Source: Acetobacter aceti | GTDB taxonomy: Bacteria > Pseudomonadota > Alphaproteobacteria > Acetobacterales > Acetobacteraceae | NCBI RefSeq assembly: GCF_002005445.1 | Contig: NZ_CP014692.1 | Location: forward strand, 3,554,001 to 3,618,000 | DNA length: 64,000 nucleotides | Direction: 5' to 3' | Shown here: positions 26,379 to 36,312 of the stretch, one piece after another | Layout: every line of letters starts with the position of its first letter | Numbering within the stretch: position 1 is the first letter of the stretch | Made by a program: the position numbers and the translations under genes | Notes under the pieces: model-generated | The model's input: only the letters and a program-made list of their open reading frames with translations | What the model was told of the DNA's origin: nothing | The model's database searches: none

Positions 26379-27386
26379 TTATTTAGGCATTGGACCGAGT
26401 TTCACACCATCCGGATAATATTTCCAGCCATCCCGGATACGCACCTTGTTGTCCCAGGGAAGCTTGTACTCTCCGGCGGCAAGATCTCTTACCCAGGTCA
26501 GGTAATTGGCCTTCTCGCCACCCGGCTTACCGACATAGGCCCGGCATCCCAGATTGAAGATGTTGTTTTCCAATGCCCAGTTTTCGCGCGCCTTGTCCAC
26601 CAGGCGAGGGAACAGTTCTGCGGTAACGATTTCCCACGGGTTGCGGTGTCCCTGCTGGATCACGTTGCCGTCGTAATTGCAGACCGTACCTTCACCAAAA
26701 TAGTAGAACACATTGTCATATCCAGCCAGATTGACCGATATGGTGTACATCAGGTTATGCCAGGCGTTGGTTCTGTTGGTCCAGATCCACTGGTCGTTGA
26801 CCTGCGTCGAATAGCCGGAGATGCGAATATAGACATTCGCGCCTTTGTAAGCCGCCTCGCGCGCCAGTTCGGGGAACATGCCATCATGACAGATGCATAC
26901 CGCCAGACGGGATCCCTTGGGACCATCACAGACCGGCATCCCGAAATTTCCCGGTGACCAGGGTTCGATAGGCACCCATGGCTGCAATTTGCGGTAATGC
27001 AGTGCGATCTCACCATCAGCATTGATGATGATGGCTGTGTTGTAGGGAGGCAGCGACGGATCTTCGTTTCGCTCCATGAGCGAGAAGACACCCCATATAT
27101 CGTTGCGCTTGCAGGCTTCCTTGAAACGGGTGATTTCCGGGCTTTCGACCGTCAGCAGCATTTCGTCGTAAGTCCAGATCGACGTATTCAGGCCCTGTGT
27201 CGAATATTCCGGGAATACAATGACATCCAGGTCCGGGTATCCGGCCTTGGTTGAATCGACCGCGCGGCAGATCTGATCAACCTGCGTCTGAATATCTTCG
27301 GGGCCTTTGATGACCGGGACCGGATACTGAACCAGTGCGATCAGAAGAGCCTCTTCCCACGCGCTTACGCTCCCTGTGCTTCCCAT
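26379..27386 (-). CDS. amiF: Formamidase
   Basis: A 335-residue nitrilase-superfamily amidohydrolase very close to Helicobacter pylori AmiF, which hydrolyses formamide to formate and ammonia (EC 3.5.1.49). From ATG 27386 (AAGGA 7 bases upstream) the catalytic triad falls at exactly the H. pylori numbers: Glu60 ([11 protein letters not shown]), Lys133 (HYRKLQPW) and Cys166 (VCICHDGM). Blocks such as '[20 protein letters not shown]' and '[16 protein letters not shown]' are almost family-invariant. It converges with the response regulator gene with only a 3-bp gap. The ammonia would feed nitrogen metabolism. Confidence 0.95.
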   Translation of the reverse strand: MGSTGSVSAWEEALLIALVQYPVPVIKGPEDIQTQVDQICRAVDSTKAGYPDLDVIVFPEYSTQGLNTSIWTYDEMLLTVESPEITRFKEACKRNDIWGVFSLMERNEDPSLPPYNTAIIINADGEIALHYRKLQPWVPIEPWSPGNFGMPVCDGPKGSRLAVCICHDGMFPELAREAAYKGANVYIRISGYSTQVNDQWIWTNRTNAWHNLMYTISVNLAGYDNVFYYFGEGTVCNYDGNVIQQGHRNPWEIVTAELFPRLVDKARENWALENNIFNLGCRAYVGKPGGEKANYLTWVRDLAAGEYKLPWDNKVRIRDGWKYYPDGVKLGPMPK

Positions 27387-27781
27387 AAACCGTTCCTTTG
27401 CAAAAACGACGACCGTATTCGGCCAGTCAGACAGCAGATCGAAGACGTATCGTCTCCAACCCATGAAGCAACCGTCACGCATCATGTGGATTCAGGCCCA
27501 TACGTCGTTTGACTTACGGTTTATAAAAAAAATCTTTTATCACCATGAAAGATGAGGAATTGTATTGTCTTCGGACTTACTGGCTGCTCGGATCATGTCA
27601 AAGCGTGTAAACGGCTGAAAGCGTTTAATGGTTTGTGCTGGAGGTCTTGTTCTGCCTGAAGGCATGTCCACTGGGGTCAGAAAATTCATTAAATGAAAGA
27701 TGTTTCTCAAATTATTTAAGCGTGGAGAGAGGAAAAACAGAGTGTCCAGAGAGGTCTTTCTGTGGCTGTCATCTGTAAATT
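27387..27781. other. Intergenic stretch between amiF and mntH
   Basis: About 395 bp without a supported gene. It must contain the amiF promoter; AT-rich segments lie at about 27515-27570 and 27680-27740. No clear terminator for mntH is visible. Confidence 0.4.
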
Positions 27782-29095
27782 CTATCCCATCAATGTATCA
27801 TAAAGCAGCTTGAAGTTCAGCACGAGGATGATGCCCGACACCCCCCACGCCAGCCCCGCGACAGGCCGGGAAATGGTGAACCGTCCCATCATGTCGCGCC
27901 GCGTCACGAACCAGACCAGAGGCACCACGGCGAAGGGAAGCTGCATGGACAGGATGACCTGACTCAGCAGCAACAGGTTATCCACGCTTTTGTCGCCAAA
28001 CCAGACGGAGGCGATCACCACCGGCACGATGGCGAGACCCCGTGTCAGCAGGCGTCGCGCCCAGTCGGGCAGACGCAGGTGCAGGAAGCCTTCCATCACG
28101 ATCTGTCCGGCGAGCGTGCCGGTGATGGTCGAGTTCATTCCCGCCGCGAGCAGGGCCACGGCGAACAGGGTCGAGGCCAGCGCCGCGCCGAGCACGGGAG
28201 AGAGCAGATGGTAGGCCACGCCGATCTCCGCCACGTTGCTATGACCCGTTGAATGGAAGGCGGCCGCAGCCACGATCAGGATGGCGGCGTTGATGAACAG
28301 CGCCAGTGACAGGGCGATGGTGCTGTCGAGCGTGGCGAAGCGGATGGCCTCGCGCCTGCCGTCAGGTGTGCGTTCATAGGCGCGGGTCTGCACGATGGAG
28401 GAGTGCAGGTAGAGGTTGTGCGGCATGACCGTCGCGCCGACGATACCGATGGCGATGTAGAGCATCGTGTGGTTGGTCAGGATGCTGGTCGTGGGGATGA
28501 ACCCGTGCAGGATACCGCCCGCCGGAGGGTGGGCCATGACCAGTTGCGCGGCAAAACAGGCGGCGATGATGCATAGCAACCCGATGATGAAGGCTTCGAG
28601 ATAACGGAAGCCTCGTCCCATCAGCAGCAGCACGATGAACGCGTCCAGCGCCGAAAGCAGCGAGCCGGTCAGCAGGGAAAAGCCGAACAGGAGTTGCAGG
28701 GCGATGGCCGTGCCGATCACCTCGGCCAGATCGCAGGCGATGATGGCCAGTTCGCAGGCCAGCCACAGCAGCAGATTGACCCCGGGCGAAAAACGCTCCC
28801 GACAGGCCTGCGCGAGATCCATTCCCGTTGCGATGCCCAGACGGGCTGAGAGCGCCTGAAGCAGGACCGCCATCAGGTTGGACAGCAGGACGACACTGAG
28901 CAGCGCATAGCCGAACTGCGCTCCGCCCTGCAGGTCTGTCGCCCAGTTGCCGGGGTCCATGTAGCCGACTGAAATGAGGTATCCGGGTCCGATAAAGGCC
29001 AGAAATCGTCTCAGTGTGGAAGCGTCGGGGCCGGGGACATGGATGGTCGCGAAAACATCCGGAAGGCTGCGGCGGGTGCTGTCTGCGTTCGGCAC
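27782..29095 (-). CDS. mntH: Nramp-family Mn(II)/Fe(II) transporter MntH
   Basis: 437 residues, about 11 membrane helices. MntH takes up Mn2+ (and Fe2+) with protons across the inner membrane. The metal-site motif Asp47-Pro-Gly-Asn50 ('[19 protein letters not shown]') is intact in helix 1, and the helix-6 motif appears as '[19 protein letters not shown]' with the metal-coordinating Met and the conserved His. The gene stands alone on the minus strand and diverges from an aminotransferase gene; a possible operator lies upstream. Confidence 0.95.
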   Translation of the reverse strand: MPNADSTRRSLPDVFATIHVPGPDASTLRRFLAFIGPGYLISVGYMDPGNWATDLQGGAQFGYALLSVVLLSNLMAVLLQALSARLGIATGMDLAQACRERFSPGVNLLLWLACELAIIACDLAEVIGTAIALQLLFGFSLLTGSLLSALDAFIVLLLMGRGFRYLEAFIIGLLCIIAACFAAQLVMAHPPAGGILHGFIPTTSILTNHTMLYIAIGIVGATVMPHNLYLHSSIVQTRAYERTPDGRREAIRFATLDSTIALSLALFINAAILIVAAAAFHSTGHSNVAEIGVAYHLLSPVLGAALASTLFAVALLAAGMNSTITGTLAGQIVMEGFLHLRLPDWARRLLTRGLAIVPVVIASVWFGDKSVDNLLLLSQVILSMQLPFAVVPLVWFVTRRDMMGRFTISRPVAGLAWGVSGIILVLNFKLLYDTLMG

Positions 29096-29142
29096 GATTG
29101 ATCTCTGATCTGCTTGGCGTGAGCGGGTTCGCCCTCATAATA

Positions 29143-29166
29143 TGCACAATGCTATACAGGATTGCA
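29143..29166. promoter_or_regulatory. Possible metal-regulator operator upstream of mntH
   Basis: An imperfect inverted repeat, TGCACAAT (29143-29150) and ATTGCA (29161-29166), lies about 50 bp upstream of mntH and overlaps a TATTAT-like -10 element on the minus strand. Alphaproteobacterial Mur sites upstream of mntH are TGCAAxx...TTGCA palindromes, so this is a candidate. One arm has an extra base; evidence is weak. Confidence 0.25.
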
Positions 29167-29259
29167 TCAGGAAACAGTAATCAATTCATGCAAGGCATGG
29201 CCGGGGCTGGGTGTTTCGGGCAGAGTTAACATCTTCCTGCAACCTTCCGGAGCGTGTTG

Positions 29260-30411
29260 ATGACTGTTCCCGAGATTGATCCTTTCCACACTGTCACGCT
29301 CAGCACGCTGGCGCATCGTCTTGCGGCGGAAGGCCGAAGCATCATTCACATGGAATTCGGACAGCCCTCGACCAGCGCTCCGAAAGCGGCGGTGGCCCGG
29401 GCGCATCATGTGCTGGACACCGATCCGATGGGCTATTGGGAGAGTGACCCGCTCAAGGAGCGGATCGCCCGGCATTACGCAGAAAGCTACGGCGTGGCGG
29501 TGACGCCCGGCCAGATCACATTGACTGCGGGAGCATCGGTTGCGCTCGTGCTGGCCCTGACAAGCTGCTTCGTGCCGGGTATGCGGGTGGCGCTGGCGAG
29601 GCCGGGTTATGTGGCCTACCGCAATACGCTTCGTGCGCTCCACATGCAGCCCGTCGAGATTGCCTGCGGTGAGTCCGTACGTTTCCAGTTGACGGCAGAG
29701 GCAGTCGCCGCCCTGTCTCCGGCGCCGGATGGGCTGATCGTAGCAAGTCCCGCCAATCCGACCGGCACCATTCTATCCGCAGAGGAATTGTCCGCGATCG
29801 TGGAAGTCTGCCGGACACGCGGCATTCGCATTATTTCCGATGAAATCTATCACGGTCTGAGCTTTGGAGAGCCCACCCACAGCGTTCTCGAATATGATGA
29901 TGATGCGTTGGTGGTGAACAGCTTCTCGAAATATTTCAGCATGGCCCCGTGGAGGCTCGGCTGGCTTGTCACGCCTGAAGACAGGGTTGACGCCGTGAAG
30001 GCGCGGATGGGCAATCTGTTTCTCACGCCGTCCTCACTGAGCCAGCATGCGGCGCTGGTGGCGTTCGAGTGTCGTGATGAACTTGACGGTCATCTGGAAA
30101 CCTATCGGCACAATCGGGATCTGTTGCTGGAAGCTTTGCCAGTCTGGGGACTGCGGCATATCGCCCCACCCGATGGCGCTTTCTACATCTATGCCGATAT
30201 TGGTCATCTGACGGATGACAGCCTCGCGTTCTGCACCCGACTGCTGGAGGAGACCGGTGTGGCGACGGCCCCAGGCATTGATTTCGATCCGGTGGATGGA
30301 AAGCATTTCATCCGGTTCAGTTTCGCCGCATCGACGGATCGCGTCAGAGAGGCCATCCGCCGGATGACGCCGTGGTTTATCGAGCGGGCGGCAGAATCAA
30401 AAGCGCCCTGA
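29260..30411 (+). CDS. PLP-dependent aminotransferase, fold type I (AspC/AlaT-like)
   Basis: 383 residues from ATG 29260. A class I/II aminotransferase with 'TAGASVALVLALTSC', 'RPGYVAYRNTL', 'VASPANPTGTILSAEEL' (cofactor Asn), 'IISDEIYHGLSF' (Asp and Tyr) and the Schiff-base Lys in 'NSFSKYFSMAPWRLGW'. It ends with the substrate-carboxylate Arg in 'IRFSFAAS'. The amino donor and acceptor cannot be read from sequence; the closest-looking subgroup handles aspartate, alanine or aromatic amino acids. It stands alone, and its stop codon lies in the stem of the terminator. Confidence 0.9.
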   Translation: MTVPEIDPFHTVTLSTLAHRLAAEGRSIIHMEFGQPSTSAPKAAVARAHHVLDTDPMGYWESDPLKERIARHYAESYGVAVTPGQITLTAGASVALVLALTSCFVPGMRVALARPGYVAYRNTLRALHMQPVEIACGESVRFQLTAEAVAALSPAPDGLIVASPANPTGTILSAEELSAIVEVCRTRGIRIISDEIYHGLSFGEPTHSVLEYDDDALVVNSFSKYFSMAPWRLGWLVTPEDRVDAVKARMGNLFLTPSSLSQHAALVAFECRDELDGHLETYRHNRDLLLEALPVWGLRHIAPPDGAFYIYADIGHLTDDSLAFCTRLLEETGVATAPGIDFDPVDGKHFIRFSFAASTDRVREAIRRMTPWFIERAAESKAP

Positions 30412-30434
30412 TCCAGAGGAGATCAGGGCGTTTT
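30404..30434 (+). terminator. Intrinsic terminator of the aminotransferase gene
   Basis: CGCCCTGATC (30404-30413) pairs perfectly with GATCAGGGCG (30421-30430) across a 7-base loop and is followed by TTTT. The TGA stop of the aminotransferase gene is inside the left arm. Confidence 0.9.
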
Positions 30435-30507
30435 CTGACGATAAAAACTGTCGACCGTATCAGGTTGCCGGCAATTCCTGATGGCGTCGCTGGATGTATT
30501 GCTACTG

Positions 30508-30753
30508 TCATAATAGACGACATAGAGGGCTGAACCGCTTGATGCTGCCGTCATCGTTGAAGACAAGCGTTCCATTCAGTGTATTTCCAGACTGAATGGT
30601 CAGATCAGAATCCTTCAGAACGATGGTGGCATTGGCTGAATTCCCGGCCAGTTCCTTCGTCGTCAGGGCTATGTCATCCCGGCTACTATCCTGTCAGTTG
30701 TCCGAAACGGTCCAGTCGCTGCTTGCTGCGCCAGCCCAAGTTACTGTGGCCAT
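30508..30753 (-). pseudogene. Remnant of a Hint-type secreted surface protein, with premature stop
   Basis: From ATG 30753 (GAGAGGG just upstream) the frame reads 'MATVTWAGAASSDWTVSDN', then TGA at 30696-30694, then continues in the same frame with 'DIALTTKELAGNSANATIVL', 'SDLTIQSGNTLNGTLVF' and 'NDDGSIKRF' before a second stop at 30508. The opening matches the N-terminus of the intact Hint-domain protein at 56926 ('MATTYWNGSTSDDFFDPTNW'). The TGA falls where that protein has the Trp of NW, so a TGG-to-TGA change probably killed it. The Hint domain itself is missing. Confidence 0.6.
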
Positions 30754-31051
30754 TCCCTCTCCTGCAGGCCGTTGATCGTCCATCAGGCCGCTGACCAGAA
30801 TACCCGGATGCTTCCCAGTATGGATATCTGTTGTTGCCCCCCGAGGTGACATACGCCTGACAACAGGACCTGCTTTTATATTATGGTATTTCAAAGGTCG
30901 TGTTAAGAGTTTGGTGATATTATGTAATTTTATGGTATAAATTTCTGAATATTGGAGATTTATTTCATGATTGTAATTTATATTTTTAATTAAATTACAA
31001 TCATGAAATAAAAATCTGGGGAATTTTATTATGAAGCGCCTTGGAAATACG

Positions 31052-32134
31052 TCAGTCTCCACCTGCCGTGGTGTTTTCATAACTGGACCAGTGAAGCGCC
31101 AGTTCCCGCACAACCATGCTGCCGACAAGCCAGGACGCATCCAGAGAAGGAATGAACCCTGAAAAACCGGTTTCATCAGCCTCTTCTTTCAGAAGGGCTG
31201 CCGCGCTCTCGCCTGTCGGAGGCATGTCGTAGTTGCTTGCCGCACGCAGGATCAGCACGCGATTGATATCCACCCGTCCGGCTTTTGCCTGAGCGGAAAG
31301 CGCCTGCATCAGGCCGATGTCTTCTTCCGCCGTTGTTGCGAACTGGCCCTGATTGCCTGTCCAGTATTTAACCCAGCGTTCCGCCCAGGCGTTCATCTTC
31401 GCGCCGACCCAGAAAGTTTCGGAAGAAAGCGTATCACCTACCATGACCTGCGGCGGCTTCTGTGCGGCGGGATAGTCCCTGTAGCGAGCCCGGCTGGCCT
31501 GAAGTGAGGGGGCATCAGGAAGGACGATGGCGTGCGTCAGCGTATAGGCCCAGTTCACAAGGTGAGCGTTGAGCGTATAGGCCATGTCGCCCCATTGGGA
31601 GTGCAACGCGGGAACCGGACGCGGTGTAGGGCTGGCGCCCTGCACAGGCACAAAACCATCCTGCCAGTCAGAGGGAATTTCACGGGCGTCAATCATATGG
31701 GCCAGGCCGCCATTGATGACGCGGGGTGCCCAGACTGCCGACCCGACAGACCCGAAATTCGGATTGATCCCGCCAATTCCTGCCAGCAGGAAATAGGCTT
31801 TTCGCAGATCGAAGCGCGGATCGAGCACCAGTCCTGTCATGGCCGAGGCCATGTGGGACGGCCCCTCTCCGGTCACAATGCCCAGAACATGCAGTTCCGG
31901 ATTGTAGCGCAGGACTTCATGATAGCTGCCTCGCGCTGGCAGTTCTTCGCTGAGCGGAAGTTTCTCCACCCAGTGCTGGAATTCTCCGGGCACGTCTCCT
32001 GTGTCATTGCCGAGTTCGAATGTCGTCACAACCACGACACGCACAGGTATTTTCGCAAGGCTGGCGGCATGGGCCCGAGACAGCACACCGCATAAGGCAA
32101 GTGAGAGACAGACAAGAGAGGCAAGCTGGCGCAT
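31052..32134 (-). CDS. Purine nucleoside permease-type periplasmic protein (NUP family)
   Basis: 360 residues with a signal peptide (MRQLASLVCLSLALCGVLSRAHA). It has the NUP-family blocks 'IPVRVVVVTTFELGNDTGDVPGEFQHWVE'-like start, 'GIVTGEGPSHMASAMTGL', 'YFLLAGIGGINPNFGSVGSAVWA' and 'LRAASNYDMPPTGESAAALL'. The family resembles a nucleoside phosphorylase fold and was named after fungal nucleoside permeases; bacterial members are exported. It lies 27 bp after an exported adenosine deaminase, so both probably handle purine nucleosides in the periplasm. Transport versus hydrolysis is unsettled. Confidence 0.88.
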   Translation of the reverse strand: MRQLASLVCLSLALCGVLSRAHAASLAKIPVRVVVVTTFELGNDTGDVPGEFQHWVEKLPLSEELPARGSYHEVLRYNPELHVLGIVTGEGPSHMASAMTGLVLDPRFDLRKAYFLLAGIGGINPNFGSVGSAVWAPRVINGGLAHMIDAREIPSDWQDGFVPVQGASPTPRPVPALHSQWGDMAYTLNAHLVNWAYTLTHAIVLPDAPSLQASRARYRDYPAAQKPPQVMVGDTLSSETFWVGAKMNAWAERWVKYWTGNQGQFATTAEEDIGLMQALSAQAKAGRVDINRVLILRAASNYDMPPTGESAAALLKEEADETGFSGFIPSLDASWLVGSMVVRELALHWSSYENTTAGGD

Positions 32135-32161
32135 CAGGATATCCTTCAGGAAAAAACCGGT

Positions 32162-33733
32162 TCAGTTCTTGAGTGGCTGGCCGGTCGCCACCTGATGCTC
32201 AAACAGGCTGAACTGATTTTCGAGATCCCATTGCAGCCGGGCTTTCTGACTGTGCGTGAGCAATTCCCGGCACAAGCCCTCCGGCTCCACCTCTCCGGCA
32301 TCGATACCCGCACAGGCGGGCGCACGGTGAAAAGGCTTTGTAGCATCCCACAGGCTTTTCCCTGACACAAACCCGTGCTCCAGCCCCATGCGGGACAGAT
32401 CCTTCAGATCGGTATAGGACAGGGCATAGGTTTTCGCAGCCCGGAGATATTCGTCTGTCAGGCTGATGCGGGACACCCCCTCGTCATCCGTGGACAGGGC
32501 GACCGGCACGCCGTGCTCGCGATAGGTTGTGAACGGATGCGCATTGTCCTTGACGTCGAGGATCTGTTCATTGCTGCTCAGGTTGATCTCGACGAGGATA
32601 TTCCTCTGCGCCATTTCCGCGAGCAGGCCGTAGGGATCGCGCTCCTGCATGATGTCCACGCCATGGCCGATGCGCGAGGCTCCGGCAATTTCGACAGCCT
32701 GACGGATATGGTCGTCCAGACCACTCGGCTCGACCAGCCCCTTGGACAGTTCACCCGCATGCAGGGAGAGTTTCACCTTCGGCCAGCGTTCCGAAAGTGT
32801 GTGGAACATCTGCATATGCAGCGTGTAATCCTGCATGGCGATCGGATTGTCCTCCGGTCCGACGATATTGATGCCGACAAAGCGGGTATCGGCGGTGGCC
32901 AGCGTGTAGCCGAAAGCGATCTGGGCCAGCACCATGCCGGGGGGCATCGTTCTGATCGTCTGATACAGATACCTGACTGCGACATGGCAACCGGGCAGCG
33001 CCTCGCCAGTCCCGCATTTCATGGTCGTACGAGCCTTGCGTTCCATGGAGTCCGTCTCTTCCCGCGCCAGTCTTACAAAATGGTTGAGATGGGGCACGAT
33101 GCGAATTTCCGCCTGTGCGATGTCGCTCTCACGGCTGATCTTTTCAGAAGAACCCAGTCTGGCTACGGCGCTCAGTTGCGGCGACACCATCAGTTCGACA
33201 TAGGTGATATGATCCCGCGCCGCCTGAGAGAGGGCGTCCACCAGCATGTCAGCGTCATGACCGGTTGTGGCGGGCAGGAACTTGTCGAATGTCGCAAAAA
33301 AATGGTCATGACCGGACCGATCGTGCGGCGACGGGATAAAATTCCGCATTGAGAGTGCGTCGATGGCCTGCGTATAGAGGGTCTGGTCCTGCATGATCCG
33401 GCCGGCCGGGATTGCGTCCTTGGAAGAGTGGAATCCAAAGGCGCAGCGGGTCGGACCGATCGCGCCCGTCTCCGGGTTCACGCAAAGCTGATCCTGTCTG
33501 GCCCACTCCAGCAGATGTTCCGCGTAAATGGCGCCGACCAGATGGTTATGCAGATCCGCCCCTTTCGGGAAGGCGCGCATGAAGAGAGGAAGCTCCTGCG
33601 GATTGGAGCGGATAGCTTCAAATCGGCTTGAGACAGCCGCCTGATCGGGGCTGTCCGGAGAGGCGGCAAACGCCACGGTGACAAACGGAAGGCTCAGTAG
33701 AGCCGGCAGAAAGCGTCGGATCATAGCCTGCAT
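32162..33733 (-). CDS. Exported adenosine deaminase (ADGF-like)
   Basis: 523 residues, longer than cytosolic Add (about 340), with a signal peptide (RRFLPALLSLPFVTVAFA). The metal-dependent hydrolase motifs are present: 'GADLHNHLVGAIYAEHLLEW' (HxH), 'VKLSLHAGELSKG' (His plus catalytic Glu), 'RIGHGVDI' and 'VALSTDDEGVSRISLTDEY' (metal Asp). The extra length and export resemble the adenosine-deaminase-growth-factor class. It should convert external adenosine to inosine in the periplasm, upstream of the adjacent NUP-family protein. Confidence 0.88.
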   Translation of the reverse strand: MQAMIRRFLPALLSLPFVTVAFAASPDSPDQAAVSSRFEAIRSNPQELPLFMRAFPKGADLHNHLVGAIYAEHLLEWARQDQLCVNPETGAIGPTRCAFGFHSSKDAIPAGRIMQDQTLYTQAIDALSMRNFIPSPHDRSGHDHFFATFDKFLPATTGHDADMLVDALSQAARDHITYVELMVSPQLSAVARLGSSEKISRESDIAQAEIRIVPHLNHFVRLAREETDSMERKARTTMKCGTGEALPGCHVAVRYLYQTIRTMPPGMVLAQIAFGYTLATADTRFVGINIVGPEDNPIAMQDYTLHMQMFHTLSERWPKVKLSLHAGELSKGLVEPSGLDDHIRQAVEIAGASRIGHGVDIMQERDPYGLLAEMAQRNILVEINLSSNEQILDVKDNAHPFTTYREHGVPVALSTDDEGVSRISLTDEYLRAAKTYALSYTDLKDLSRMGLEHGFVSGKSLWDATKPFHRAPACAGIDAGEVEPEGLCRELLTHSQKARLQWDLENQFSLFEHQVATGQPLKN

Positions 33734-33841
33734 GGTGTGCTTTTCACGTTAGGATGACAATCGCGGACAATACCGTGTTCACCTTGACGATGCTATCTGA
33801 TGGGGTAGCACGGTAATCCGCCTGATGTCAGGAGACAGCGC

Positions 33842-36025
33842 ATGCTGAAGAAACAGCCTTCCCCCCATTTCGTTTCCCGGATCGGGCGGGAGGGTCTGAA
33901 ACGCGGCATGACTGGCCTGAAAAGGCCGGGTCTGCGTGGCGCGCTGCTGCTGACCGCCTTTGCGTTGCCCTGCCCTCTGACGTCTCTCCACGCGGCGGAT
34001 GCGGGGGCGACATCTGTGCAGGAGGCGGCCAGAATCTTCGCGCCTCTGGCCTATCCCGATGCGCCGAATGTCTATCGTTCCGGCAGCGGCCGCCGGGGAC
34101 CACAGGCCTGGCAGAACAGGGCTGACTACGACATCAGGGTGACGATCGACCCGACCAACCGGATGCTTTCCGGCAGCGAGATCATCACCTACACCAACAA
34201 CAGCCCGGATGATCTGGACGTGCTGTGGGTGCAGCTCGACCAGAACATCTATCGGGAAGGCTCCAGAGCGGATTTCGCCAACCCGGAGCGCCATGAACAC
34301 CATACCGACGGTATCTCCATCGAGAGTGTGTCCATTGAGGATGACGGTCGCAGCACACCGCTGGTTCCGGTCATTTCTGATACCCGGATGCAGCTTGCTC
34401 TGGCTGATCCGATGCAGAAGGGCGAGAAGCGGAAAATCCGCATTGTCTGGCACTATACCGTGCCGGGCGAGTGGGGAGGGCGCACCGCCGTCTCTCCCAG
34501 CAAAAACGGCGATATCTACGAGATAGCGCAGTTCTATCCTCGTATAGCCGTCTACGATGACATTCGGGGATGGGATACCGCGCCCTATCTCGGCCAGGAA
34601 TTTTATCTGGAATACGGGGATTTCGACTACAGCGTCACCGTGCCGTCGCACTTTGTCGTCGCGGGTTCGGGCGCTCTTGTGAATCCGGCTGAAGTCCTGA
34701 CGCAGGAGCAGCGTGACCGTCTGGCGCAGGCGGCGAAGAGCGAACAGCGGGTCATGATCCGCACGCAGGCGGAGGTCGAAGGCGCGCCTCCGCCACTACC
34801 TCAACCCCAGCCGGAAGCGGCTCCCGTGAAAAAGGGAGCCGAGCCGGACAAAAAAGCGGAACCGCCGGAACCCGCGACCAGAACATGGCATTTCCGGATG
34901 GCCAATAGCCGCGACGTGGCGTTCATGGCCTCCGCCGCGTTCCTGTGGGACGCCGCCAAGCTGGATCTGCCGCCTCTCTCGGCGGGAAACGACAAGGACA
35001 GACAGCCTGCGCCGCGCCTGGCCATGTCCTTCTATCCTGTCGAAGGCATTGGCGCGCATGGGTGGGACCGGTCCACGGCCTATGTGAAACATGCGATCGA
35101 GTATTTTTCGTCGCAATGGTCACCCTATCCCTGGCCTAACGCCATCAATGCCGCAGGGCATGGCGCGAGCATGGAATATCCCGGCATCGCCTTTGAGGAC
35201 GCGAAAAAGCGGGATCCCGACCTTTTCGCCATGACGACCCATGAACTTGGCCATCAGTGGTTCCCCATGATGGTCGGCTCGAACGAGCGACGACATGCCT
35301 TCATGGATGAAGGGTTTGACACCTTCATCGATACGCTGGCGTCCGTCCATTTCAACGGCGGAGAATTCGCGCCGAAACGGGACGCGGAATATGCGCCGCA
35401 AACCGGCAGACCTGCCATCGACATTGTGTCGTTGCTCAAGGACGGGGCCGCCCCAGTTCTGATGGCGCCTTCAGATACCGTTTCAGAGACCTATCGGCAT
35501 GATCTGACCTATTTCAAGTCAGCTTACGGGCTGACGTTGCTGAGGGAGCAGATTCTCGGACCGGACCGCTTCGATCGGGCGTTGCGCGCCTACATCAAGG
35601 AATGGTCTTTCCATCACCCCACGCCGTCAGATTTTTTCCGGTTCATGAACAGTGAGGCAGGCGAGGATCTCTCGTGGTTCTGGCGTGGCTGGTATTTCAA
35701 TAACTGGGCCGCGGATTATGCGGTCGGGTCGGTGTCCTATGTGGGAAATGACCCCAAAAACGGCGCCATCATTCCGGTCATCAACAGGGGACGCCTGCCG
35801 TTGCCGGTGGTGCTGCAGGTGACCTGGATGGACGGAAGTTCAGCCCGCATCCGCATTCCCACGGAAACGTGGATGCAGCGCAGCGAACTGAATGTGCAGG
35901 TCGCAGGCGCCCAGCCTGTCCGGACCGCCATTCTCGATCCCGACAGGGTCATTCCGGACATTGATCGCAGCAACAACAGTTTCGGGGAAATCCCGACGGC
36001 GTTTCCTGCGGCAGCCGGGCATTGA
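33842..36025 (+). CDS. Exported M1-family metallopeptidase
   Basis: 727 residues with an N-terminal signal (about residues 20-50, ending LTSLHAAD). The gluzincin site is complete: 'TTHELGHQWFPMMVGSNERR' with HExxH near residue 467 and the third ligand Glu 18 residues on in 'FMDEGFDTF'. The N-terminal M1 beta-domain precedes it ('YDIRVTIDPTNRMLSGSEII'), with an inserted Pro/Lys/Glu-rich linker near residue 310-345. The classical GAMEN motif is replaced by 'GASMEYPGIAF'. Most likely a periplasmic aminopeptidase. Confidence 0.92.
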   Translation: MLKKQPSPHFVSRIGREGLKRGMTGLKRPGLRGALLLTAFALPCPLTSLHAADAGATSVQEAARIFAPLAYPDAPNVYRSGSGRRGPQAWQNRADYDIRVTIDPTNRMLSGSEIITYTNNSPDDLDVLWVQLDQNIYREGSRADFANPERHEHHTDGISIESVSIEDDGRSTPLVPVISDTRMQLALADPMQKGEKRKIRIVWHYTVPGEWGGRTAVSPSKNGDIYEIAQFYPRIAVYDDIRGWDTAPYLGQEFYLEYGDFDYSVTVPSHFVVAGSGALVNPAEVLTQEQRDRLAQAAKSEQRVMIRTQAEVEGAPPPLPQPQPEAAPVKKGAEPDKKAEPPEPATRTWHFRMANSRDVAFMASAAFLWDAAKLDLPPLSAGNDKDRQPAPRLAMSFYPVEGIGAHGWDRSTAYVKHAIEYFSSQWSPYPWPNAINAAGHGASMEYPGIAFEDAKKRDPDLFAMTTHELGHQWFPMMVGSNERRHAFMDEGFDTFIDTLASVHFNGGEFAPKRDAEYAPQTGRPAIDIVSLLKDGAAPVLMAPSDTVSETYRHDLTYFKSAYGLTLLREQILGPDRFDRALRAYIKEWSFHHPTPSDFFRFMNSEAGEDLSWFWRGWYFNNWAADYAVGSVSYVGNDPKNGAIIPVINRGRLPLPVVLQVTWMDGSSARIRIPTETWMQRSELNVQVAGAQPVRTAILDPDRVIPDIDRSNNSFGEIPTAFPAAAGH

Positions 36026-36312
36026 CGAAGATCGGTATCGGGAGCCGACGTCCCTTCCGGCGCGAGGATGTTTTTATCGGGCTGCCCGGATGGCCGGACA
36101 GGCGCGAAGGAGCCGGGAGTGTTACAAAAGGGCACACGCTACCCGGAGAAGGCCGTTATTCAGTCATAAAACGGTGACGGATTCTGCTTACGTTCTGTTT
36201 TCATCCATATGACATCTTCAGTGGCATCAAGTTCTGATGATCCTCATATCGTCTTTTGCTTCCGTGATTCTGGCACGGAGAAAGATCTGATCGAAATTTC
36301 TGGAGAAGCGCC

